Positions 57,044-64,000 of a stretch of 64,000 nt of DNA are shown piece after piece (the first letter of the stretch is position 1; each line of letters begins with the position of its first letter). The notes beneath the pieces were generated by a model. That model made no database searches and was not told the DNA's origin. It saw only the letters and a list, made by a program, of their open reading frames with translations. Position numbers and translations under genes: made by a program. Source of the DNA: Microbacterium sp. Au-Mic1 (lineage in GTDB: Bacteria; Actinomycetota; Actinomycetes; Actinomycetales; Microbacteriaceae); assembly GCF_021341785.1 (NCBI RefSeq), contig NZ_JAJTTF010000004.1, positions 62,001-126,000 on the forward strand, read 5' to 3'.

Positions 57044-58247
57044 TCGCCCGCAGCCCGACGCCGACGAGGACGACAGCCGCACCGATCAGCACCGAGGGCA
57101 GCGGCAGCGACGCGGCCAGGGTTGCGCAGCCGATGACGCCGAGCACCTGCAGCGGCTTCGGATATCGACGGGCGGTCCCGGCCTGCTGGAGCGCGGCGGC
57201 GTTCGCGACGAAGTAGTACAGCAGCACCCCGAACGAGGAGAATCCGATCGCTCCGCGCAGATCGGCGGCGAGCACGACCGCCACCACGACGGCGCCGGCG
57301 GCCAGCTGGGCGCGCCGCGGGACGTGATGCCCGCGGTCGACAGCGGCCAGGAAACGGGGCAGATCGCGCTCCCGCGCCATCGCGAGCGAGGTGCGCCCGA
57401 TCCCGGACAGCAGGGCGAGCAGCGCCCCGGTCGCGGCCGCTGCGGCGGCGATCCGCACCGCAGGCACCGCGGCCGTCCAGCCGGCCGCTGAGACGACGTC
57501 GGCGAGCGGCGCGGTCGAGCTCTCCGCGCCCCCGCCGAGCGTCATGACGACCGCACCGCCGATGAGGACGTAGACCGCGAGCGCGGAAGCGAGCGCAATG
57601 CCGATCGCCCGCGGGATGGTGCGCGACGGATCACGCACCTCCTCGCCCATGGTCGCGATCCGCGCATAGCCGGCGAAGGCGAAGAAGAGCAGACCCGCGG
57701 CCTGGAGCACACCGTACGGGGATCCGGACGGGAGCGGCACCGGCGCGGCGTGGGGCAGCGCGGCGCCGGCCGCTGCGAGGACCACGACCAGTCCGAGCAG
57801 CGTCACGGCCACGAGCATCTGGGTGACGCGCGCGGTGCGGGTCACCCCGACGCAGGTGACGGCGGTGAGCGTGGCGACCGCCACGACGGCGACGGGCCTC
57901 TGCCATCCCGCGGGGGCGACGTAGGCGGCGACCGTCATGGCCATCGCAGCCCCGCTCGCGAGTTTGCCGGTCACGAAGCACCATCCGGCGACGAACCCCC
58001 ACCACGGTCCCAGCTCGGCGCGTCCGTACGCGTACGCGCCGCCGGAGACCGGATGCACGGCCGCGAGCTGCGCCGACGAGGTGGCGTTGCAGAACGCCAC
58101 GACGCCCGCCAGAGCCAGCGCGACGAGCAGGCCGGAGCCGGCTGCGCCCAGAGCCGGGCCCCAGACGATGAACACCCCCGCGCCGATCATGGATCCGAGG
58201 CCGATCGCGACGGCATCGGCGAGCGTCAGACGGCGAGCAAGAGGCAT
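56997..58247 (-). CDS. APC-superfamily amino acid permease
   Basis: A 416-residue permease with about 12 membrane segments. The first helix has AIGLGSMIGAGVFIVWGP, the unwound G-S-M-I-G-A-G substrate-binding motif of the APC superfamily; LLFFAFAGYARIATMGEEV in helix 6 and RTIPRAIG after it are also typical. It starts 4 bp behind the CocE/NonD hydrolase stop and is the last gene of a five-gene operon, suggesting uptake of an amino compound released or used by the hydrolases. Its 3' end overlaps the AraC gene. Confidence 0.9.
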   Translation of the reverse strand: MPLARRLTLADAVAIGLGSMIGAGVFIVWGPALGAAGSGLLVALALAGVVAFCNATSSAQLAAVHPVSGGAYAYGRAELGPWWGFVAGWCFVTGKLASGAAMAMTVAAYVAPAGWQRPVAVVAVATLTAVTCVGVTRTARVTQMLVAVTLLGLVVVLAAAGAALPHAAPVPLPSGSPYGVLQAAGLLFFAFAGYARIATMGEEVRDPSRTIPRAIGIALASALAVYVLIGGAVVMTLGGGAESSTAPLADVVSAAGWTAAVPAVRIAAAAAATGALLALLSGIGRTSLAMARERDLPRFLAAVDRGHHVPRRAQLAAGAVVVAVVLAADLRGAIGFSSFGVLLYYFVANAAALQQAGTARRYPKPLQVLGVIGCATLAASLPLPSVLIGAAVVLVGVGLRAIRLGGDRHRRDTPTG

Positions 58248-58251
58248 CCCG

Positions 58252-59916
58252 TCATCGTGGCACCGTGGGGTGAACGGAGGGCGCCGTGTCGTCGGAAAGC
58301 GGGAGGACGAGCATGGCCGGCGTCGTGCCTCCCAGGAAAAGGGTCTGGATGCTGGCGATGAGGCGCGAATGGTCGCGGACGGGGTCGGCCGTGCCCGGAT
58401 TGCGCAGATGCAGGGGGTGCGCGCCCCACGACACCTGGACGCGCAGGCGGTTGCCCGCGGCGAAGCGATGGGCGACCGGCGCGAGTACGACGCCCACGTC
58501 GCGCGGCTCGCCGGGAGCGACGGGCGGGGAGAGTCGGAGGTAGCCGTCGGTCACCGTGCGGGAGACCCCTCGGCGATCGACTTCGCAGAGGCGCACGAAG
58601 ACGTCGGCGCGCGGATTCGTGGAGGCGAACGTCAGCCTCATCTCCGGCGAGCCCATGACCAGCAGCGGGCCGGCGAGAGGCTCGCCCGTGAACAGCAGCA
58701 CATCGTCCCGGCGTTCGCGGCGTCGCTGGTCCCGACGCCCCGCGCTGAACGGGTTGAGCGTACGGCCGCCGGCGTCGGGGGTGGGATCGGCGGGGTCGTA
58801 GCGGGACGCGAGGGCGCCGCTGTCGTGTGCGATGCCGGGCGCCGCGAGGCGGCCGTCCGCGGTCAGCTCCAGCCGGTGCGGAACGCTCGGCGGCGGCCAT
58901 GCGGTCAGATCCCGCCACCCGCCGCCCCCGCTGATCTCGACGCGCACGGCGGCGGCCTCGGACTCGCCCTCGAACACCCGCAGCGCCTCGCGCACGCCGA
59001 TCACGGTGATCTCCGCAGCGCCGTGGATCCAGTCGCCCACGATCAGGCGCGTCCGCACGCCGGCGCCCTGCAGCGCGGCGTGGTCGTGGAGCTGGCCGAC
59101 CAGGAAGAGATCCTGCCATCCCGCCAGCAGCGTGACGGGAGGGATCGCTGCGGGATCGGAGGCGAAGTGCAGCGGATCCCACCAGGGATCCCCGGGATCG
59201 CTGTGCTCGACCCAGTCGCGGAAGAACTGCGGGTCGTTGCCGAGAGCTGCCGGAACAGCTTCGGACGGCGGCACCGTCCGTGCTCCCCGGGTGAGGCCCC
59301 TGCGTGCTCGCAGCAGCCTCCACAGACGCGCCGGAGGCCGGCGCTCCTGGACGCCGAGGGCGTACGCCCATGCGAGCGGCGTGTCGATCGAGAAACCGTG
59401 CCCGAGGTAGAGGATCGCCTCGTCGAAGCGTCGGGCCGACACCGCGATGCCCATGGCGTCGGGCCGGAGCTCGCCGTCGCAGTACGCCCATTGCGTCACC
59501 CCGAAGTAACTGCCGCCCCAGGAGTGCACGAGGCCGGTCGCCCACGGCTGCGCGCGCAGCCAACGCAGCGTCGCCTGCCCGTCGGCGACCTCGTCGTGCA
59601 GCGGCCGGAACCGTCCGCCGGACCCGAAGGTGCCGCGACAGCTCTGCACCACGACGTGATGCCCGCGTTCGGCGAGGAAGCGCGCCACGGCGGCGACGCC
59701 GTTCCGGTCGTAGGGCGTGCGGATGAGCACGGTGTGCGGGCCGGCGTCGTCCGCCGCCCAATGGTCGGTGAGCAACGTCGCCCCGTCGTCTGCGGGCACC
59801 GCGATGCCCGAGGTCCGGTGCACGACCGGATGCGTCGGCGCCGGCATGTCGGGGGCCGAGCGCAGCCTGCGGTACTCGGCGCGCGCCGTCCAGGGCAGCC
59901 GATCGCCCCTGCTCAT
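58252..59916 (-). CDS. CocE/NonD-family hydrolase (X-Pro dipeptidyl-peptidase-like)
   Basis: A 554-residue serine hydrolase. The alpha/beta core begins at RTSGIAVPADDGATL; the nucleophile elbow is VHSWGGSYFG, HGF and the late D-H pair (GDWIHGA) supply the triad. The C-terminal ~200 residues form the jelly-roll domain of the family (GSPEMRLTFAS, DVFVRLCEV). Relatives hydrolyse cocaine, alpha-amino acid esters or Pro-peptides. No signal peptide is visible. The ATG overlaps the MFS stop by 4 bases. Confidence 0.9.
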   Translation of the reverse strand: MSRGDRLPWTARAEYRRLRSAPDMPAPTHPVVHRTSGIAVPADDGATLLTDHWAADDAGPHTVLIRTPYDRNGVAAVARFLAERGHHVVVQSCRGTFGSGGRFRPLHDEVADGQATLRWLRAQPWATGLVHSWGGSYFGVTQWAYCDGELRPDAMGIAVSARRFDEAILYLGHGFSIDTPLAWAYALGVQERRPPARLWRLLRARRGLTRGARTVPPSEAVPAALGNDPQFFRDWVEHSDPGDPWWDPLHFASDPAAIPPVTLLAGWQDLFLVGQLHDHAALQGAGVRTRLIVGDWIHGAAEITVIGVREALRVFEGESEAAAVRVEISGGGGWRDLTAWPPPSVPHRLELTADGRLAAPGIAHDSGALASRYDPADPTPDAGGRTLNPFSAGRRDQRRRERRDDVLLFTGEPLAGPLLVMGSPEMRLTFASTNPRADVFVRLCEVDRRGVSRTVTDGYLRLSPPVAPGEPRDVGVVLAPVAHRFAAGNRLRVQVSWGAHPLHLRNPGTADPVRDHSRLIASIQTLFLGGTTPAMLVLPLSDDTAPSVHPTVPR

Positions 59917-61214
59917 CGGACCGCCTTGACCCGTGTGACGGCGAAGGCGGCGAACAGCGCCATCACGACCGCGCCGGCATAGAGCGCGACGAAGTTCTCC
60001 CCTGTGGGCGAGCCGATGCGCGTCACGAAGAACGCGAACACCGGCACCAGGATGCCCGGCAGCAGGTAGGCGAGCGCCACGATGCCGAGATCCTTGCCGG
60101 CGTCTTCGGTCGAGGGCAGGCACTCGGTCATGAGGGCGACGTCGGCCGCGATGTAGGCGCCCTGACCTGCGCCGACGATGCCGATCCCGATCAGGAAGAA
60201 GGTGACGTCGCCGCCCGCGACGGCGACGACGAGCCCGGCCGCGCTCGTCAGCGCGCCGATCACGACGGTCGGCTTGCGCCGCCCTGTGCGGTCCGAGATG
60301 ACGCCGAAGACGAAGGCCAACACGAGGTTCATGATCGTGAATGCCGCGGTCGCCTGGGTCTGGACGACCGCGATGCGCGCCGGATCGTCGATGCCGAAGC
60401 GGCTGGAGATCGTGAGGTAGAGGTAGCTGGTCACCGACACGATGGAGGCGGTCATGAAGAAGCGGCAGATCCAGGCCCACGCGAAGTCGGGGTGGCGGCG
60501 GGGGCTCAGCCAGAACGTCTCGAGCACCCCGCGCCAGTCGAGCGGGGGAACGGGGACCGTGCGGTGCAGGTCGCGCAGGGCGAAGAAGAGCGTGAGCGCG
60601 AGAACGACGGCGATGCCGCCGGGGATGAGGAACATGCCGACCTGTCCCGTGCCCGCGACCGCGCCGGCCAGCGCGACACCGCCGAAGATGCCGATGGTCG
60701 TCGCGGCGCCTGTGACGGCGGACATGATCGCGCGGATGCGGCGGCGGATCTGATCGGCGAAGAGGGTGTGGATCGTCATCGACACGGCTCCCCACCCGAT
60801 CAGCACGAGCACGACGCCCGCTCCGAGCACGAGGAGAGAGGTGGCGAACGCCTGCAGGAGGTAGCCGATCGCCGCGAGGAGCACGCCCGCCGCGATCCAA
60901 GGGCGGCGGACGCCGAGGCGGGAGAGGGAGCGGTCGCTGAGACGCCCGAAGATCGGAGTGGTGACGAGGATCGCGGCGCCGCCGGCGGTGAGGACGATGC
61001 TGAGATTCCCCGTGGCCTGCTCGGGATCCCACTGCTTGAGGAGCTGCGGCACGGCGACCCCGGCGACGCCCTGGGCGATGCCGGTTGCGAGCCAGGTGAG
61101 GACGAACGCGACCCAGAACCACCAGGTCTGACGTTCGCCGGGCACGGAGTCGTCCGCGGGTGAGGGGGCGGACGGCAGCGGGATCACGGGGTCTGCGGCA
61201 TGGGTGGACATCAT
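59913..61214 (-). CDS. MFS transporter
   Basis: A 433-residue, 12-helix major facilitator protein. The conserved loop 2-3 motif appears as GRLSDRSLSRLGVRRPW and is echoed in the second half by GVISDRTGRRKP; this style resembles GPH-like or sucrose-type carriers more than drug pumps. A ~30-residue polar N-terminus precedes TM1. Tandem ATGATG at the start follows GAGGGAG; both ends overlap neighbours by 4 bases. It probably imports the ester-type substrate of the operon. Confidence 0.9.
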   Translation of the reverse strand: MMSTHAADPVIPLPSAPSPADDSVPGERQTWWFWVAFVLTWLATGIAQGVAGVAVPQLLKQWDPEQATGNLSIVLTAGGAAILVTTPIFGRLSDRSLSRLGVRRPWIAAGVLLAAIGYLLQAFATSLLVLGAGVVLVLIGWGAVSMTIHTLFADQIRRRIRAIMSAVTGAATTIGIFGGVALAGAVAGTGQVGMFLIPGGIAVVLALTLFFALRDLHRTVPVPPLDWRGVLETFWLSPRRHPDFAWAWICRFFMTASIVSVTSYLYLTISSRFGIDDPARIAVVQTQATAAFTIMNLVLAFVFGVISDRTGRRKPTVVIGALTSAAGLVVAVAGGDVTFFLIGIGIVGAGQGAYIAADVALMTECLPSTEDAGKDLGIVALAYLLPGILVPVFAFFVTRIGSPTGENFVALYAGAVVMALFAAFAVTRVKAVR

Positions 61215-62209
61215 CGTCTCCCTCTCGGTTCGGTGTTCGGGTGCGGGTGTTCGGACGCGTAGGCGGCGGCGACCTCGGCGACGAACACGTCGCGCCAGTC
61301 GCGGGCTCCCTGCCAGGCGGTGAGCCCCGGGGAGCCGTGCACGTGGCCGGCGCCGATGCGGAGAGTCACGGGGACCTCCGCGTCCTCCAGGGCGCGGGCG
61401 TAGGCGACAGCGCCGTTGCGGAGCGGGTCGAACTCCGCGGCGAGGATCAGGGCCGGGGCGAGGCCTCGATGATCGGCGGCGTCGAGCGGCGAGCACTCCG
61501 CCAGAGGGGCGCCCGCGCGGTAGATGCCGACCAGGAGCTCGGCGCTGTCCATGCCGGAGGCGCGGCGTTGCTGCTCGGAGGGGCCGTCGAGAGGGCGCAG
61601 CGTGGCGGGCAGCACCTCGAGCGCCTGATGGTGCAGCCGGCGGCCCGCATCCCTCTCACGAAGGGCGGCGGAGGCCGCGATCGTGGCTCCGGCGGAGTTG
61701 CCTCCGATGCCGAGACGAGCCGGGTCGACGCCCAGCTCGCCCGCCCGGGCGCGCAAGTCTGCGAGCGCTGCGACGGCGTCGTCGACCGGGGCGGGGAACG
61801 GGTGCTCCGGGGCGAGGCGGTACTCGAGCGACACGATCTGCACGGCGGAGCGCAGGGCGCGGTCCGCGGTGGTGCTCTCGTTGAGCACCTCGTCGATCGT
61901 CCCCGCGATCCAGCCTCCGCCGTGCAGCCACAGCATGGTCGGGAGAGGGCCGGACGAGCCCGCCGAGCGGAACCGCCGGGCGCGGAGAGGTCCGGCGGCG
62001 CCGGTGAGCTGCAGCTCCTCGGTCTCCACGCCCGGGGGAGTCGGTTCCGTGAACTCGGCGGCCAGCAGATCGCTCAGGACCTTGGCCGCGCGGCGATGCG
62101 CGGCGGGGTCGGGGGAGCCGTACCCCGGCAGTCCGGCCGCGATCTCCTCGTTCCGGCGGAGCCAGGCGCGCACCGGCGCGTCGAGCAGCAGCATGTCCGC
62201 GGTGCTCAT
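61211..62209 (-). CDS. HSL-family alpha/beta hydrolase (esterase) 2
   Basis: A 332-residue hormone-sensitive-lipase-type carboxylesterase. The oxyanion motif LWLHGGGW, the nucleophile GGNSAGA, EYRLAPEHPFPAP, the acid EFDPLRN and His GHVHGSPG are all in family order. No signal peptide. Coupled to both neighbours by 4-base overlaps. Together with the next gene it forms a tandem pair of related but clearly diverged esterases. Confidence 0.93.
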   Translation of the reverse strand: MSTADMLLLDAPVRAWLRRNEEIAAGLPGYGSPDPAAHRRAAKVLSDLLAAEFTEPTPPGVETEELQLTGAAGPLRARRFRSAGSSGPLPTMLWLHGGGWIAGTIDEVLNESTTADRALRSAVQIVSLEYRLAPEHPFPAPVDDAVAALADLRARAGELGVDPARLGIGGNSAGATIAASAALRERDAGRRLHHQALEVLPATLRPLDGPSEQQRRASGMDSAELLVGIYRAGAPLAECSPLDAADHRGLAPALILAAEFDPLRNGAVAYARALEDAEVPVTLRIGAGHVHGSPGLTAWQGARDWRDVFVAEVAAAYASEHPHPNTEPRGRR

Positions 62210-63207
62210 GAGTCCGCCCGCAGCCGGCGCAGCTCGGTCACGATCAGGCGGTGGGCGACGTCGGCGGCCGGGACGAAGCCGGTCGCACCGAGGGAGCCGT
62301 GGGTCTGACCGATGAACCGCACGGCCGTGACGTCGACTCCGGCGTCCGAGAGCGCCCTGGCGTACGCCTCGCCGTCGCCGCGGAGGGGATCCAGCTCGGA
62401 GGTGATGATGAGCGCCGGAGGAAGGCCGGCGTGGGAGTCGGCGAGCAGCGGCGACGCGTACGGGTTGCGGGCCGCCTTCGCGTCGTCGCCGACGTACTGA
62501 CGCACCAGCGTCCGTCCGGCCTTGCGCACGATGACGCCGGGCATCCCCGCGCTGACGCCGCGCGCGTCGGCGTGCCCGATGGTGAGGTCGAGCGCCGGGT
62601 TCTCTAGCAGTTGCAGGGCGATCGGGCGCGCGGCGCGGTCGCGGTTCATGAGCGTCACCGCCGCGGCCAGGTCGCCCCCGGATGACGCGCCGCCCACGGC
62701 GAGCCGGTCGCGGGATCCGCCCAGCTCCTCCGCGTGGGCGTGTGTCCATTCCCAGGCGCTCCAGCACTGCTCCGGCTGGGTGGGGAAGCGCTGTTCCGGC
62801 GCGTGCGCGTAGTCCGCGGCGACGATGATGATCCCGGCGTCGCGCGCCCGCTCGCGGAACCGTGCGTCCCAGGACACCCAGTCGATCCCGGCGATCGTGA
62901 AGCCTCCGCCGTAGAAGTAGACGAGGATCGGCAGCCCGGCGCCCTGCGGGGTCGGGTCGGGCCCGGGCCAGTAGACGCGCACTCGCACGTCGGGGTGGCC
63001 GGCGACGGGCACGGTGTGCTCCGCGGTGGCGGTGTCGAGAGGCGAGATCCCCAGGGCCGTGCTGACCGCGGTGTCGTTCTCCCCTGCGACGCGGCGTCGC
63101 CCTGCGGGGTCACCGGGCTCGGGCGCGAGGAACGGGGCGATCCGCGTCTCATGCGCGGCGACGGTGCGGTCGAGCATCGGTCGGCGGTAGCGGGACGGGC
63201 TTCGCAT
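62206..63207 (-). CDS. HSL-family alpha/beta hydrolase (esterase) 1, first gene of the operon
   Basis: A 333-residue HSL-type esterase. Nucleophile GGASSGG, acid SELDPLRGDG and His QTHGSLG are present. The oxyanion motif reads YFYGGGF, with Tyr in place of the usual His of H-G-G-G, which may alter activity or specificity. AAGGAGA lies at proper spacing before the ATG at 63207. It heads the five-gene minus-strand operon and is divergent from the LacI regulator, with a perfect palindrome 40-55 bp upstream. Confidence 0.92.
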   Translation of the reverse strand: MRSPSRYRRPMLDRTVAAHETRIAPFLAPEPGDPAGRRRVAGENDTAVSTALGISPLDTATAEHTVPVAGHPDVRVRVYWPGPDPTPQGAGLPILVYFYGGGFTIAGIDWVSWDARFRERARDAGIIIVAADYAHAPEQRFPTQPEQCWSAWEWTHAHAEELGGSRDRLAVGGASSGGDLAAAVTLMNRDRAARPIALQLLENPALDLTIGHADARGVSAGMPGVIVRKAGRTLVRQYVGDDAKAARNPYASPLLADSHAGLPPALIITSELDPLRGDGEAYARALSDAGVDVTAVRFIGQTHGSLGATGFVPAADVAHRLIVTELRRLRADS

Positions 63208-63246
63208 CGGTCATCTCCTTCGACGGGCTGCGGACTAGTCTGAGCA

Positions 63247-63262
63247 ATCGAAGTACTTCGAT
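63247..63262. promoter_or_regulatory. Perfect 16-bp palindrome, candidate LacI operator
   Basis: ATCGAAGTACTTCGAT is fully self-complementary and lies midway between the divergent esterase operon (63207) and the lacI-type gene (63281). Size and position fit a LacI-family operator controlling both. Confidence 0.75.
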
Positions 63263-63280
63263 GAAGAGGGGAATCGAGGC

Positions 63281-64000
63281 ATGCGCGCACGTCCCGGCCG
63301 GGTCACGATCTACGATGTCGCCACGCGTGCGGGGGTGAGCATCTCGACGGTCTCGCTGGCGGTGAGCGCACCGCACCGGGTGCGCCCGGAGACGCGGGAG
63401 CGCATCGTCGCGGCCGCCACAGCGCTCGGCTATCGGATGGTGCAGGGGCGTCGGGTGGGCGCATCCCGAATCGCGGTCGCGGCCCCCTTCACGAGCTACC
63501 CGTCCTATCTGCGCCGACTGGCGGGGATGCTGCGACGGGCCCGCGACCTCGCGGTCGACATCATCCCCTACGACCTGGACTCGGCGGCGGCGGCCGACGA
63601 GCCCCTGCTGGATGTGCTGCCGGCGCGCACCGACGCGTCGGGGCTCATCGTGATGGGCGTGCCGCTCAGCGGCGCCGCCCGCCGTGCGAGTAGAGCCGCG
63701 AGGATCCCCGTTGTCTATGTGGACGTCGTACCGGCGAAGGGCGACATCGGCGGTCCGGTCGTCCTCGTGGATGACCAGGACGGCGGCGAGCAGATCGGTC
63801 GCCACCTCGTCGAGCTGGGGCATCGGAGCGCGCTGTTCGTGCACGAGCCGCAGCGTTCGCCGTCCTACATCTCCGCGGGCATGCTGCGCATCGAGGGGCT
63901 CGAGCGTCATGTCTCCGTGGCGCGGTTGGCGGTCGACGGACCCGCCGAGATCGATCGGCGGGTGCTGCGAGCCGCCCAGGACGCCGGAGCCACCGCGATC
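63281..64000 (+). CDS. LacI-family transcriptional regulator, 3'-truncated by window edge
   Basis: The frame is open from ATG 63281 to the window end (240 codons). The N-terminal LacI HTH is clear: VTIYDVATRAGVSISTVSLAV, read in two parts, then RVRPETRERIVAAATALGYR with the hinge helix. The periplasmic-binding-type effector domain follows (GLIVMGVPLSG, VVYVDVVPA, DDQDGGEQIGRHLVELGH). It most likely represses the divergent esterase/transporter operon through the palindrome at 63247-63262. The effector is unknown. Confidence 0.93.
   Translation, partial: MRARPGRVTIYDVATRAGVSISTVSLAVSAPHRVRPETRERIVAAATALGYRMVQGRRVGASRIAVAAPFTSYPSYLRRLAGMLRRARDLAVDIIPYDLDSAAAADEPLLDVLPARTDASGLIVMGVPLSGAARRASRAARIPVVYVDVVPAKGDIGGPVVLVDDQDGGEQIGRHLVELGHRSALFVHEPQRSPSYISAGMLRIEGLERHVSVARLAVDGPAEIDRRVLRAAQDAGATAI

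Overview
The window reads as chromosome of a high-GC Gram-positive actinobacterium, most likely a Microbacteriaceae member close to Microbacterium (inference). Grounds: very GC-rich third codon positions, frequent GTG starts, 4-base ATGA/GTGA overlaps, many starts placed directly behind a -10-like hexamer, and housekeeping blocks of actinobacterial type (tRNA-Gln-glmU-prs, rplY-pth-mfd, mazG). No insertion sequence, prophage, CRISPR array or rRNA was seen. Both ends cut a gene: an aldo/keto reductase on the left and a LacI-family regulator on the right.

Layout. 0-2.8 kb: two oxidoreductases, a MarR regulator and a GNAT acetyltransferase. 2.9-5.4 kb: tRNA-Gln, glmU and prs (cell-wall precursor and PRPP supply). 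5.6-8.5 kb: a three-gene flavin redox module (FMN-binding lipoprotein, ApbE flavin transferase, RnfD/NqrB-like membrane protein fused to a ferredoxin-reductase domain). 8.7-13.6 kb: a two-component system divergent from a MacB/FtsX-type ABC exporter. 13.7-27.7 kb: the most distinctive region, a carbohydrate locus containing an AXE1-like esterase, a 1338-residue Tat-exported protein with NEW3-like and golvesin-like C-terminal domains, an enolase-superfamily acid-sugar dehydratase, an IclR regulator, a sugar ABC importer, an SDR dehydrogenase, a DHDPS-family lyase, an SMP-30 lactonase and a KDPG-type aldolase. 27.7-34.7 kb: gnd and a complete branched-chain amino-acid-type ABC importer. 34.8-42.2 kb: rplY, pth, mfd, a Nudix hydrolase and a gamma-carbonic-anhydrase-like protein. 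42.2-54.7 kb: a three-domain kinase/M23-like/aminotransferase protein, an SDR with a divergent XRE regulator, gdhA, ppc, nhaA, mazG and hisS. 54.7-64 kb: an SGNH hydrolase, a VOC protein, an AraC regulator and a five-gene minus-strand operon of two HSL-type esterases, an MFS transporter, a CocE/NonD hydrolase and an APC permease, divergent from a LacI regulator with a perfect 16-bp palindrome between them.

How the genes fit together. In the 13.7-27.7 kb locus the enzymes match, step for step, a non-phosphorylative oxidative sugar route: dehydrogenase, lactonase, dehydratase, then aldol cleavage, fed by an ABC importer and a large exported protein. Two of its divergent promoter regions share a near-identical 13-mer (TATGCAT-W-TTGTG) followed at identical distance by GGTT, so a common promoter/operator, perhaps read by the IclR protein, is proposed. 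The substrate is unknown and the exported protein is not assigned to a family; this is the best candidate here for an undescribed system. The second notable pattern is a set of nine start codons lying exactly 6 nt behind a TANNNT-like hexamer, which points to leaderless transcripts.
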